Below, piece by piece: positions 54,600 through 64,000 of a DNA stretch of 64,000 bases. Both the position numbers and the translations under genes were made by a program. The stretch is from an uncultured Opitutia bacterium (GTDB lineage Bacteria; Verrucomicrobiota; Verrucomicrobiia; Opitutales; Opitutaceae), in contig CAIJZY010000053.1 in assembly GCA_903825285.1 (NCBI GenBank), positions 1 through 64,000 of the forward strand, given 5' to 3'. Positions within the stretch are counted from its first letter, which is position 1; the number at the start of each line of letters is the position of its first letter. The notes beneath the pieces were generated by a model, which saw only the letters and a list, made by a program, of their open reading frames with translations, was not told where the DNA came from and did not search any database.

Positions 54600-55274
54600 T
54601 CACCTTGCGCGTTGGGCCATGCGCTCGAGGAGGGCGATGCGCGCCTCGACGGGGACCTCGTGGCGGACGGGGCGCAGGACGCAGCGGAGCTGGTCGCCCT
54701 CGCGCACGAGCAGGCCCCAGCCGGCCGGGACTTCGTGGGGATGGGCCGTGGCCTCGGTTTCCGTGACGAGGTAGAGGAACGTGGCGGCCTGCCAGCGAGC
54801 CAGCTTGGCGAACTTGGTGCCGACGTAGAGCGCCGTCTGGGCGGCGCGCAGCTCACGCGTGATGGCGGCGTGGGTCGCATGGCGTTCCCCGCGCAGGTCG
54901 ATGCAGTCGTACTCGGGAAACAGCTCCTGGCCCGCGCGCAGGTCCGGCCGGTGGCTGCCAATGAGGTCATTGAGCCGGGCGAGGCGCTCGGCCAGGGCCT
55001 TCACCTTGGACGTGAGCGTGCGCTCGTCGCCGGCATCCCGCAGGAAATCCGCCCGCTGGGCCTTGCACTCGAACACGGCCGTCACCGCCTCCGGCGCAAG
55101 CTGACGCGGCGTGGCGGCGACGACATCGGCCCGGTAGCCCGACCGCGGCAACCGCACCTCCGTGGCGCACAACGTCAGCCGCTGTGCCCGCGCCCAGTCC
55201 ACCGCCAGCCGCTTGAGCTCGCGATGCGCCGCACTTTCGCCCGCTGGAGTGGGGTTGGGGTCTCTGGAAGCCAC
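54600..55274 (-). CDS. Orphan protein with PD-(D/E)XK-like nuclease motif
   Basis: Protein of 224 residues, not assigned to a named family. Near the N-terminus HRELKRLAVDWARAQ is followed by EVRLPRSGYRADVVAAT and AVFECKAQRADFLRD: an Asp about 20 residues before ExK, as in PD-(D/E)XK nucleases and MmcB-like repair proteins. The middle contains LRGERHATHAAITRELRAAQTALYVGTKFAKLARWQAATFLYLV. It starts with GTG at 55274. It stands alone, convergent with the kinase gene. A DNA-processing or repair role is possible but unproven. Confidence 0.65.
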   Translation of the reverse strand: MASRDPNPTPAGESAAHRELKRLAVDWARAQRLTLCATEVRLPRSGYRADVVAATPRQLAPEAVTAVFECKAQRADFLRDAGDERTLTSKVKALAERLARLNDLIGSHRPDLRAGQELFPEYDCIDLRGERHATHAAITRELRAAQTALYVGTKFAKLARWQAATFLYLVTETEATAHPHEVPAGWGLLVREGDQLRCVLRPVRHEVPVEARIALLERMAQRAR

Positions 55275-55514
55275 GCCATGAACCTGCTAACGATTCACCC
55301 GGTGCCAAGCAGACAGGTGGCGGCAGCCTGACACTTTTTGCTCAGCCAAATGGTGTCCCGGGCTGCGGTTGCCCCGAATGTCATGCGATGCGTCTAGGTC
55401 GAGCTAGTTGAATTCTGATCAACTACCGGTTGAAAGTTCACCAACAGCACCGCCAACCCCACACGGTTTCCCTTGCCGCGACCGGTTGGGTGCGCTTCCT
55501 CGGTCTGACCCCCG
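55275..55514. promoter_or_regulatory. Divergent gap upstream of GH2 gene with a two-fold site
   Basis: TAGTTGA at 55405-55411 and TCAACTA at 55419-55425 form a perfect inverted repeat with a 7-base centre, about 90 bases before the GH2 start. This is a plausible operator for a LacI/GntR-type regulator, but no such regulator is in the window. Nothing else is recognised in the gap. Confidence 0.45.
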
Positions 55515-57470
55515 ATGAAGACCTGCCTGCCCCTGAACGCCTCGTGGAAGCTCATGCATGCCGAGCCCAACCTGGGCCCGACGCTCGCGTGCTCGGCCCT
55601 GCCGCTCGAGGAGCGCTGGGTCTCCGCCCAGGTCCCGGGTGACGTCCACCTCGACTACCTGCGCGCCGGGCTGATCGCCGACCCGTTCTTCGGGATCAAC
55701 CACGACAAGCTGCGGTGGATGGAGGAAATGGACTGGTGGTACCGCACCGAGATCACCCCGCCCACGCCGGGCGAGGGCCAGCGGCTCCACCTGCTGTTCG
55801 AGGGACTCGATGTCTTCGCCACGATCTTCCTCAACGGCAAGGAGGTCGGCCGCCACGCCAACATGTTCACGCCGCTGCGGCTGGACGTGACCGACCACGT
55901 GCAGCCGGGCACCAACCGCCTGGAGGTCTGCCTGGGTGCGCCGCTCTTCCCGCCGGACCGCCCCGCGCGCCAGTCCGACGTCCGCGGCTACGGCCAGATC
56001 ACACGCCTCCAGGTGCGCAAATCCCAGTCGTGCTACGGCTGGAACATCTCGCCGCGCATGGTCACGACAGGCATCTGGAAGCCGGTGTCGTTCATCCTCG
56101 CCGAGGCGGTCGAGCTGGCGGACGTGTTCGTGAGCACGGTCGCGCTGAAGGACGGCACGGCCGAGCTCGAGGCCCTGGTCGAGCTGCGCCCCAACCACGG
56201 CCGGCCCGGCGCCGTCGAGGTGGACCTCACCGTCGCGGGCCAGTCCCGGAAAATCTGCATCGCCTGCGACCCGAGCGGCGGGCGTCACGTCGAGCGCTTC
56301 ACCGTCCCGCAGGCCAAGCTCTGGTGGCCGCACAACCACGGCGCGCAGCCGCTGTACGACTGGAGCGCGACGCTCCGCCGCGGCGGGCGCGAGTTGGACC
56401 AGCGCAGCGGCCGCTTCGGCATCCGCACGGTGCAGCTCATCCAGGAGCCCGACGACGACGGCGGCATCTCGTTCGTGATCGCGATCAACGGCCGCAAGAT
56501 TTTCCTCAAGGGCATGAACTGGACGCCGGCCGACGCGATCTTCGCGCGGGTGGACGACGCCCGGTACGACCAGCTCCTCGCCGCGGCGAAGGACGCCAAC
56601 ATCAATGCCATGCGGGTCTGGGGCGGCGGCGTGTACGAGCTGGATTCATTCTACGCGAAGTGCGACCAGCTCGGCATCCTCATCACGCACGACTTCATGT
56701 TCGCGTGCGGCTGCTACCCGCAGGACCTGGCGTTCCTCGACGAGGCGCGCCGCGAGGCGGAGTTCCAGGTGCGGCGCCTGCGCCACTACGCGTGCGTCGT
56801 GGCCTGGTTCGGCGACAACGAGAACGACGTGCTCGCCGACAACAGCTTCAATTACCCGACCTACCGGCACAACCGCCTGAGCAAGGAGGTGCTGAAGTCC
56901 GTGGTGCACACCCACGCGCCGCTGACGCCCTACGTGCCGACCTCGCCGTACTCGCCGCTGACGTACGACCAGAACGCGCCGACGGAGGGCGACTGCCACA
57001 TCTGGGGCCACGGCATGTCGTACAAGGCGGACTTCTACGTGAAGCAGCAGCCCCGCATGGTGACGGAAATCGGCCACCTCAGCTTCCCCTCGGAAGAGGT
57101 GATCCGCACCTTCGTGAGCCCGGGCAACCTCTGGCCCGTGTACAACGAGGAGTACCTCACCCACGGCGCGGACTGCATCCGGCTCGACCGCGTCGCGCGG
57201 TACCGGCTGAACTTCGACAGCATCCGCGAGCGCGGCTGGCCCGAGCCGAAGACGCTGCCCGACCTGATCGAGAAAACGCAGCAGCTCCAGGGCGAGGCGT
57301 CGAAGTTCTGGATCGAGTTCTACGGCAACCAGCCCAACTGCTGGGGCATCTTCCTCTGGAACCTCGCCGACAGCTGGCCGCAGATGTCCGATGCCTACAT
57401 CGCGTATCCCTTCGACCCGAAGAAGAGCCTGTTGGCGGTGAAGGAAGGGTACGCCGCGTTGCGGAGGTAG
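55515..57470 (+). CDS. Glycoside hydrolase family 2 protein, beta-mannosidase-like
   Basis: Enzyme of 651 residues. The jelly-roll part ends in FEGLDVFATIFLNGKEVGRHANMFTPLR; the immunoglobulin-like part follows; the TIM barrel shows FLKGMNWTPADAIFARVDD, NAMRVWGGGVYELD, VVAWFGDNENDV with acid/base Glu436, and RMVTEIGHLSFPS with nucleophile Glu518. The pattern is that of beta-mannosidases. The usual C-terminal beta domain is largely missing, which makes it about 150 residues shorter than typical. The acid/base motif reads GDNEN rather than GNNEN. No signal peptide. ATG at 55515. Confidence 0.87.
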   Translation: MKTCLPLNASWKLMHAEPNLGPTLACSALPLEERWVSAQVPGDVHLDYLRAGLIADPFFGINHDKLRWMEEMDWWYRTEITPPTPGEGQRLHLLFEGLDVFATIFLNGKEVGRHANMFTPLRLDVTDHVQPGTNRLEVCLGAPLFPPDRPARQSDVRGYGQITRLQVRKSQSCYGWNISPRMVTTGIWKPVSFILAEAVELADVFVSTVALKDGTAELEALVELRPNHGRPGAVEVDLTVAGQSRKICIACDPSGGRHVERFTVPQAKLWWPHNHGAQPLYDWSATLRRGGRELDQRSGRFGIRTVQLIQEPDDDGGISFVIAINGRKIFLKGMNWTPADAIFARVDDARYDQLLAAAKDANINAMRVWGGGVYELDSFYAKCDQLGILITHDFMFACGCYPQDLAFLDEARREAEFQVRRLRHYACVVAWFGDNENDVLADNSFNYPTYRHNRLSKEVLKSVVHTHAPLTPYVPTSPYSPLTYDQNAPTEGDCHIWGHGMSYKADFYVKQQPRMVTEIGHLSFPSEEVIRTFVSPGNLWPVYNEEYLTHGADCIRLDRVARYRLNFDSIRERGWPEPKTLPDLIEKTQQLQGEASKFWIEFYGNQPNCWGIFLWNLADSWPQMSDAYIAYPFDPKKSLLAVKEGYAALRR

Positions 57471-57514
57471 GGGGCGCAGCGCACGTATGGGCCGCTGCGC
57501 GGCAAAGATCAGGT

Positions 57515-57655
57515 GACAAGGGCCAAGGGAGTGTGCGCCTACGGCGCGGGGCCTGCGGTTGCTCGACTCCTGCCACTTGCTACCTGGCACTTGCTACTTG
57601 CCGCGCGCGGCCCGCGCGGCTTCTCACTTGATACTTGCCCGCCGCCGCCGGCGGG
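57515..57655. repeat. Word-repeat region upstream of the NtrC-like gene
   Basis: Words ACTTGCTACC, CACTTGCTACTTGCC and CACTTGATACTTGCC recur between 57574 and 57640, interrupted by the palindrome CCGCGCGCGGCCCGCGCGG (about 57600-57618). The left part GTGACAAGGGCCAAGGG (about 57513-57529) is a weak complement. Confidence 0.6.
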
Positions 57656-57669
57656 CAATAGCTAGGTGC

Positions 57670-59046
<1,377 letters not shown>

Positions 59047-59068
59047 GCGCGGCCGCCGCTTTCCGCCC

Positions 59069-60856
59069 ATGAACCGACCGCGGACTGCGCAGGAGTTCAT
59101 CCACTGGCTCGAGGTCGGCGCGGGCGCGCGCTGGATTTTGCGGGGCGCCGTGCTCGCCATGGTGATCGTGCTTTCCCTGCGCGTCGCGTGGGTGCAGTTC
59201 CACGGCCCGGCCAGCGAGGTCGTGTTGCTGCAGGCCGACACCGGCCGTCAGTTGGCGGCGGGGCAGGGGTTCACGACGCTCGTCACGTACCCGCAGACGG
59301 TCGCCTTCCTGCGCCAGCGCGGCGTGCGCTACGACCCGCTCCAGCCCTGTCCGGAGCTGCACCAGGCGCCGCTGTACTCGATCGTGATCGCCGGGGCGCT
59401 GCGCCTGCTGCCCGCCGGGCCGCGCGCCGCGCTCTTCGCCCACGCGCCGGTGCCGCCCGACGGCTTTGCGGCCGACTATTTCCTGCTGGCGCTCAACGTC
59501 CTCCTGCTCTGGCTCGCCGCGGCGATGACCTACCTCCTCGCGCGGCGGCTGTTTGACGCCCGCACGGCGGTCGTCGCGTCGCTGGCCCTGCTCGTGTCGG
59601 TCGCGGCCTGGCAGCAGACCGTCGCCCTGACCGGCACGCCGCTGCTCATGGTGCTCGTGCTCGGGCTGTTCCTGCTGCTGGCCCGCATCGAGGGCGACGA
59701 TCCCGCCGCTGCGGCCGTCGTTTCGCCCGGCTGGCTGGCGGCGCTCGGCGCCGTGGGCGGACTGCTGTTTCTCACGGAGTACTCGGCCGGCGCGCTGACA
59801 CTCGTCGTGCTGGGCTACGTCGCCTGGCGCTTCGCGGGCCGGGCCCGCTGGGTGGCGCTCGCGTGGGTGGCGGCGGGTTTCATCGTGGTGAGCGGGCCAT
59901 GGATCGCGCGCAACCTCAGCCTCACCGGCTATCCCGTCGCGTTGGCGGTGCAGAACGTGGCGCTGAAGGCGGGCGACCTCACGGCCGAGCCGGCGACCCA
60001 GCGCACGCTGCTGTCGGGGGCGATGCCGGCGGTGGACCTCAACAAGCTCGGCAACAAGGTGCTCACGACCCTGCAGGAGAACCTCCGCTCGCGGCTGTGG
60101 TCGGGCGGGGGACTGTGGCTCACGGCGTTTTTCGTGGCGGGCTGGCTGTATGTGTTTCGCTCGCCGCGGGCGAACCGCCTGCGGTGGACCTTCACGGTGG
60201 CGCTCGGCGTGATGCTGGCGGCGCAGGCGACGTTCAACTCCGGCGAGAGCGAGCGGCTGGCGCCGTACTGGCTGGCGCCGCTGGTGATGGTGTTCGGCGC
60301 GGGCTTTTTCTTCGTGCTCCTCGGCAGCAACGCCACGCTCGGCGCGTGGCCGCGGCTGGCGGCGACCGGGCTGCTGCTCGCGCAGGCGCTGCCGCTGGCG
60401 CACGACGCGCTCGAGCCGCGCCGGCTGCACTTCAACTATCCGCCGTACTTCCCCGGGCTGTTCATGGGGATGCGGCAGGAGCTGCTGCGCCGCGACACCA
60501 GCGGCCACTACGGCCTGATGGCCGACGTGCCCGCTGGCGTGGCCTGGTACGGCCGGCAGCGCGTCTGGGCGCAGCCGATGCGGATGCGGGACTTTTATGC
60601 GATCACCCTCGAGCAGCCGATCGCGGAGCTGCTGCTGACCCCCCGCACGCTGGACCGGCCGTTCTTCACGGAGCTGGCCTCGCGTCCGGCCCCGCCCGGC
60701 GCGCTGCAGCCGCCCAACCGTTTTGGCGACTGGGGCTTGATTTACGGCGGGCTTTTCACCGGGCAGCTGCCGCCGGAGTTTCCGCTCATGGTGCCCCAGC
60801 GACTGGCGGAAAACCTTTACGTTCTGCTGAATCCGGCCCTGCCGCCGGCGCGGTGA
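59069..60856 (+). CDS. Multi-membrane-segment protein, ArnT/PMT-like GT-C fold
   Basis: Membrane protein of 595 residues with about 11-12 helices. The N-terminal periplasmic loop has VVLLQADTGRQLAAGQGFTTL, resembling the acidic-loop start of GT-C glycosyltransferases (ArnT, PMT), although the usual acidic pair appears only as AD. PQTVAFLRQRGVRYDPLQPCPELHQAPLYSIVIAGALRLL is the typical second loop. The last 130 residues are soluble. It follows the NtrC-like gene by 22 bases. Likely transfers sugars from a lipid donor at the periplasmic face (inference). The acceptor is unknown. Confidence 0.72.
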   Translation: MNRPRTAQEFIHWLEVGAGARWILRGAVLAMVIVLSLRVAWVQFHGPASEVVLLQADTGRQLAAGQGFTTLVTYPQTVAFLRQRGVRYDPLQPCPELHQAPLYSIVIAGALRLLPAGPRAALFAHAPVPPDGFAADYFLLALNVLLLWLAAAMTYLLARRLFDARTAVVASLALLVSVAAWQQTVALTGTPLLMVLVLGLFLLLARIEGDDPAAAAVVSPGWLAALGAVGGLLFLTEYSAGALTLVVLGYVAWRFAGRARWVALAWVAAGFIVVSGPWIARNLSLTGYPVALAVQNVALKAGDLTAEPATQRTLLSGAMPAVDLNKLGNKVLTTLQENLRSRLWSGGGLWLTAFFVAGWLYVFRSPRANRLRWTFTVALGVMLAAQATFNSGESERLAPYWLAPLVMVFGAGFFFVLLGSNATLGAWPRLAATGLLLAQALPLAHDALEPRRLHFNYPPYFPGLFMGMRQELLRRDTSGHYGLMADVPAGVAWYGRQRVWAQPMRMRDFYAITLEQPIAELLLTPRTLDRPFFTELASRPAPPGALQPPNRFGDWGLIYGGLFTGQLPPEFPLMVPQRLAENLYVLLNPALPPAR

Positions 60857-60929
60857 GGCTTGGGTCGGGGGTGGTCTCAAATTTTTCCCCCGGCAGTCGT
60901 GCGGAGCCGGTTTCCAGTCTGGCCAGCGC

Positions 60930-61015
60930 TTCGGAGGATCGCGGAAACGCGAAAATGCGGAAGCGCGGAGGCCTTCGCGTCTCCGTTCCTCCGCGTTTCC
61001 GCGATCCATCTCAGG
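60930..61015. repeat. Word-repeat hairpin downstream of the ArnT-like gene
   Basis: The left arm has GGATCGCGGAAACGCGAAAA and TGCGGAAGCGCGGAGG; the right arm has CTCCGTTCCTCCGCGTTTCC and GCGATCC. The loop is short. It uses the same GCGGAAACGCGG word as 46.5 kb. The gap continues to 61262; 61016-61143 shows no recognised feature. Confidence 0.8.
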
Positions 61016-61143
61016 TGGCGGAGTGTCAGGGTCACATCGCAGGCCGAGGGTACAACTAACAGCGATCCTGCGCCTTCGCTCAGGATGACGGAGGAGGGGG
61101 GGCCTGAAAATGCTCCCGGGCATCCGCTTTAGCCTTTGCTAAT

Positions 61144-61229
61144 GACCGATGAAAATTAATTGCTTCATGCTGGGGGTTATACCTAAGACCGATGAAAATT
61201 AATTGCTTCATGCTGGGGGTTATACCTAA
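61144..61229 (+). promoter_or_regulatory. Perfect 43-bp tandem duplication in the promoter of the barrel gene
   Basis: 61144-61186 and 61187-61229 are identical 43-base units. Each holds ATGAAAATTAATTGCTTCAT (a partial inverted repeat) and ends GGGGGTTATACCTAA. TTAATT and TATACC about 16 bases apart could be a promoter, so there may be two copies of it. The second copy ends 33 bases before the start codon of the outer-membrane gene. Confidence 0.9.
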
Positions 61230-61262
61230 CGTGCACCGATTGAGGCGGTCCCGCTTTCCATT

Positions 61263-62438
61263 ATGAACTACCCTCGTGCTTTGGTCGTCGCCGGACTTCT
61301 TTCGGCCCTCCCGGCTTGGGCGGTCTATGCCCCCATCCCGGATCAGGAACAGGGCAAGGAGTGGACGGTCACCCTCCGTGGTGACGTCACGAACGACACC
61401 AACATCTTCGGCTCCCAGTCCGGCGCCATCAGCAGCATGGTTTACGAGGCCGCGCCCAAGGTGGCGTTCAACGCCTCGGTCACCCAGCAGACCTTCCTGT
61501 CCGCGTCCTACGAGCTCACGGTGGACTACTTCTCCGACCGGCCCGGCACCAAGACCCTCGACAGCCACGATTTCAACGGCCGCCTCGCGCATGCGTTCTC
61601 CTCGGAGACCACGCTGGACCTCAGCGACGACTACAGCATCGCCAAGAACCCCGAGTCGCTCCTGGCCGGCGTCGCGATCAACACCGACCAGTCCTACAAG
61701 CGCAACGAGCTCAACGGCAAGCTCTCGACCAGCTTGGCTCCCCGCTTCGGCACCACGTTGAAGGTGCGCAGCGTCAATTACCGCTACGACAACGACACCC
61801 TGGCCACCAGCCTCGACCGCACGGAGAACCTGTACGGCCTGGCCCTGAGCTACGACGTCGTGCCCGAGCTGAAGGGCGTGGGCGAGTATCGTCATGAGAC
61901 CGTCTCCTACCGCACCGCCGGCGCGAACAAGGATAAGCAGACCGACTTCCTGATCGGCGGCGTGGACTACGCGCTGGCCAAGCAGTTCACGGCCACGGCC
62001 CGCCTCGGCTACCAGTGGCGTCACCGCGATGAGGAGCGTAGCTCGTCCGCCCCGTACGCCGAGTTCTCCGGCAAGTACGACTACGCGCAGAACTCCTTCC
62101 TGAGCGCCGGCTACGTCTACACCTTTGAGGAGACCTCAAACGTCGCGCTCTACACCGACACCAAGGTGAACCGCTTCTTCGTGAACGTGCAGCACGCCCT
62201 CTCGCCGCTGGTCGTGGCCTCCGGCTCGTTCACGTACGAGCCCTCCGTCCTCCAGGGCCGCCGCGGCCTGCCGAACGCCAACGAGACCACCACGCGGCTC
62301 GGCCTGGCGCTCAGCTACCTGGCCTCGAAGAACTGGATGATCTCCGCCCATTTCGACCACGACAACGTGAACTCCGACGACCTGTCCCGCGGCCAGCGCC
62401 GCGACCGCACGGGCGCGGGGGCGAGCTACTCGTTCTGA
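61263..62438 (+). CDS. Outer-membrane beta-barrel protein, exopolysaccharide-locus type
   Basis: Protein of 391 residues with signal peptide 1-20 (MNYPRALVVAGLLSALPAWA). The mature part is a series of alternating strands such as FLSASYELTVDYFSD, LKGVGEYRHETVSYR, FTATARLGYQWRHRDE and NSFLSAGYVYTFEET, ending in GAGASYSF with terminal Phe, the mark of an outer-membrane barrel. Placed between a GT-C protein and a Wzz/GumC gene, it probably takes part in polysaccharide export (inference). No Shine-Dalgarno; the start is preceded by CCGCTTTCCATT. Confidence 0.82.
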   Translation: MNYPRALVVAGLLSALPAWAVYAPIPDQEQGKEWTVTLRGDVTNDTNIFGSQSGAISSMVYEAAPKVAFNASVTQQTFLSASYELTVDYFSDRPGTKTLDSHDFNGRLAHAFSSETTLDLSDDYSIAKNPESLLAGVAINTDQSYKRNELNGKLSTSLAPRFGTTLKVRSVNYRYDNDTLATSLDRTENLYGLALSYDVVPELKGVGEYRHETVSYRTAGANKDKQTDFLIGGVDYALAKQFTATARLGYQWRHRDEERSSSAPYAEFSGKYDYAQNSFLSAGYVYTFEETSNVALYTDTKVNRFFVNVQHALSPLVVASGSFTYEPSVLQGRRGLPNANETTTRLGLALSYLASKNWMISAHFDHDNVNSDDLSRGQRRDRTGAGASYSF

Positions 62439-62462
62439 GCGCGCCTCGCGCGCACAGAACGC

Positions 62463-62495
62463 AAGGGTCAGGGAACAAGGGACAAGGGTCAGGAT
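62463..62495. repeat. Short word repeat after the barrel gene
   Basis: AAGGGTCAGGGAACAAGGGA followed by CAAGGGTCAGG: three iterations of an AAGGG-type word. It lies 25 bases after the stop of the barrel gene. A weak complement (TTCCCTCCTGTTACTAGTCC) occurs about 60 bases later. Confidence 0.6.
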
Positions 62496-62575
62496 TTCTC
62501 AGCCGCGCGCCGCGCGCTGGCGGTGGGACGATCCTGCTTTGGTCTGCAGCTGGCTTCCCTCCTGTTACTAGTCCC

Positions 62576-62639
62576 TGCGAAACGAACGCCCCGCCCATGG
62601 CAAGCAAGCGCTTGCCCCGGGCGGGGCGTTCGTTTCGCA
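62576..62639. other. Perfect 21-bp-stem hairpin before the Wzz/GumC gene
   Basis: The left arm 62576-62596 starts TGCGAAACGAACGCCCCGCC and is exactly complementary to 62619-62639. The 22-base loop contains a further 6-bp stem GGCAAG/CTTGCC. No T run follows, and the start codon of the next gene lies 7 bases after the right arm, so it overlaps the ribosome-binding region. Confidence 0.92.
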
Positions 62640-62646
62640 TGGGTGA

Positions 62647-64000
62647 ATGGCCCCCACCTCCGGCAGCAAGGACAATGCGACGCTGGCTGACTTCTTTCGG
62701 CTCCTCCGGCTGAGGCAGGCGCTCATTCTGCTGGTGCTCGGGCTGGTGATCATCACCACGGTGATCGTGACGGCCTTCCTGCCCAAGTGGTACCTGGCCA
62801 CGACAAAGGTCCGCGTCGAGAAGCCCGAGGGCGAGGTGAGGCTCTTCCAGGCCCAGAGCAGCGGCAGCTACGACCCGTACTTCCTGCAGGATCAGTTCAA
62901 GATCATGCAGTCGGAGAAGATCCTCTACCCGGTGATCACCAACCTGGGCCTCAACGCCCGGCTGGCCCCGCTCCTCGGCAGCAGCAGCGCGCTGCCCTCC
63001 GCCATCACCTTCCACTACCTCCTCGACAAGATGCTGCGCGTGGAATCGCCGCGCAATTCCTCGCTCATCGAGATCAGCGTCTATGCCCAGGACCCCGAGC
63101 TGGGCGCCTCCATTGCGAACGAGATCGCCCGTGTCTACTCCGACGACCGCATCTACCTCGCCACCTCCGAGCAGCGCGAGGGCCTGGCCAAGCTCCGCGA
63201 CGAACTCATCGCCCAGGAGCGCGTCGTCTCCGCGCAGCGTGACGTCGTGGAGAAGCTCCGCAAGGACCTGAACATCTCCGGCGTGGATCTCAACGCCCGC
63301 TATTCCGACATGGAGATCGAGACGCTGCGGCAGATGCAGAACTCGCTCATCGCCCTCAGCGTGGACGCCATTGGCCGCAAGACCCGCTGGGAGCGGTTCC
63401 GCAGCATCCCGTTCGAGCAGCGCCTCAACCTGGTCAACTCCGAGCTGATCCAGGACGCCAACATCCAGAACCTGCTCCAGGCCTACCTGCTCGCCGACCA
63501 GAACGTCACCCGGCTCCGCGCCCGCCTCGGCGAGGCGCATCCCGACCTGATCTCGGCGGTCGAGAACCGCGCCAAGATCAAGGAGCAGCTCGACGCCCAG
63601 CTGCGCGGCTACGAGAACGCGCTCGAGATCGCCTACAAGGAGGCCGACTCCCGCGTCAGCGAGCTCAAGCGCCAGCTCGGCCAGGCCAAGATCGACCAGA
63701 TCCTCTCCGCCCGCGACCGCATGCGGCCGTTCGAGGAGGCGGCGCAGAAGCTGGAGGACGAGACCCGGCTGCTGACCACGCTGAAGCTCACGCTTCGCCA
63801 GCGGGAGATCGATTTCCAGGTGCCGAAGCGCACGATCGAGATCCTCAACACCGCCGAGCCGGCCCGCCGCGCCAGCCGTCCCAGCTGGCCGCTCAACCTC
63901 GCCTTCGCCGTCCTCTTCGGCGGCATCCTCGGCATCGGCCTGGCCGTGCTGCTGGAGTACTTCGACACGAGCTTCCGCAACGTGGCGGACGTCGAGACGC
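62647..64000 (+). CDS. Wzz/GumC-family polysaccharide chain-length protein, 3'-truncated by window
   Basis: The frame runs open from the ATG at 62647 to the window end, 451 codons seen. An N-terminal membrane helix (LILLVLGLVIITTVIVTAFL) follows the cytoplasmic MAPTSGSKDNATLADFFRLLR. A periplasmic part includes FQAQSSGSYDPYFLQDQFKIMQSEKILYPVI and a long coiled coil (residues about 170-400). The second helix PLNLAFAVLFGGILGIGLAVLL precedes LEYFDTSFRNVADVE, the usual Wzz/GumC junction that often leads into a tyrosine kinase domain. It would control chain length of a capsule or exopolysaccharide. Whether a kinase domain is fused cannot be seen. Confidence 0.9.
   Translation, partial: MAPTSGSKDNATLADFFRLLRLRQALILLVLGLVIITTVIVTAFLPKWYLATTKVRVEKPEGEVRLFQAQSSGSYDPYFLQDQFKIMQSEKILYPVITNLGLNARLAPLLGSSSALPSAITFHYLLDKMLRVESPRNSSLIEISVYAQDPELGASIANEIARVYSDDRIYLATSEQREGLAKLRDELIAQERVVSAQRDVVEKLRKDLNISGVDLNARYSDMEIETLRQMQNSLIALSVDAIGRKTRWERFRSIPFEQRLNLVNSELIQDANIQNLLQAYLLADQNVTRLRARLGEAHPDLISAVENRAKIKEQLDAQLRGYENALEIAYKEADSRVSELKRQLGQAKIDQILSARDRMRPFEEAAQKLEDETRLLTTLKLTLRQREIDFQVPKRTIEILNTAEPARRASRPSWPLNLAFAVLFGGILGIGLAVLLEYFDTSFRNVADVET

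Noticed and set aside
61144-61229. 43-bp direct repeat considered as an integration attachment site
   Set aside because: The two copies abut with nothing between them, and no integrase or tRNA gene is nearby.
62576-62639. Structured leader considered as a riboswitch
   Set aside because: It is one simple perfect hairpin without conserved riboswitch core motifs such as those of c-di-GMP or preQ1 classes.

Overview
The window looks like one continuous chromosomal stretch from a GC-rich, aerobic Gram-negative bacterium. The best fit is the phylum Verrucomicrobiota, family Opitutaceae (Opitutus/Lacunisphaera type). This is an inference from gene content: LPS and Lol genes, a caa3 oxidase, GH127/DUF2961/GH2/heparinase-like enzymes, repeated AraC plus phytanoyl-dioxygenase-like pairs, and short repeat-built palindromes between genes. 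Nothing here names the species. There are no rRNA, tRNA, prophage, transposase or CRISPR features.

Layout. 1-2.7 kb: 3' part of groEL and a PhnP-like metallo-hydrolase. 2.9-7.1 kb: a sulfur operon (Rrf2 regulator, sulfonate-type ABC transporter, cysteine synthase). 7.4-17.7 kb: a respiratory block with the caa3 oxidase genes ctaC-D-E-F-G, an azurin, DUF420/ctaB/ctaA for haem A synthesis, a CusF-SCO1 fusion and a His-rich periplasmic protein. 17.6-25.6 kb: MazG-like protein, PhyH/AraC pair, AMP nucleosidase, hybrid histidine kinase and lipoyl synthase. 23.9-27.8 kb: three glycan-active enzymes (GH127, DUF2961/GH172, GH43/GH32-like propeller). 28-36 kb: lysS, lolC, lolD, a Gfo/Idh oxidoreductase, lpxB, hemA and a CcsA/HemX-like protein. 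36-38 kb: a second AraC/PhyH pair. 38-41.5 kb: methyltransferases, including an RsmB-like enzyme that carries a repeat-derived insert. 41.5-49.6 kb: dnaE, rpsU, a TIM-barrel epimerase, mutY, and adjacent rnhC and rnhB. 49.7-57.5 kb: heparinase-like lyase, NtrB-like kinase, an orphan PD-(D/E)XK-like protein and a beta-mannosidase-like GH2. 57.7-64 kb: NtrC-like activator, an ArnT-like membrane protein, an outer-membrane beta-barrel and the start of a Wzz/GumC chain-length protein, which suggests the edge of an exopolysaccharide locus.

The most unusual content is between the genes. Almost every larger gap holds a long imperfect palindrome whose arms are built from a short reiterated word, with a different word at most sites. 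Two sites (about 40.3-40.7 and 54.3-54.6 kb) share the same nested two-module design. One such element lies in frame inside the RsmB-like gene. Separately, three copies of a 24-bp-stem palindrome resembling Pseudomonas REP sequences are present, each preceded by partial copies of its own left end. Most start codons lack a recognisable Shine-Dalgarno sequence and are preceded by C- or pyrimidine-rich sequence.

Start codons were chosen by eye from family alignment memory, coupling overlaps and signal peptides. Family assignments rest on motif recognition, with no database search.
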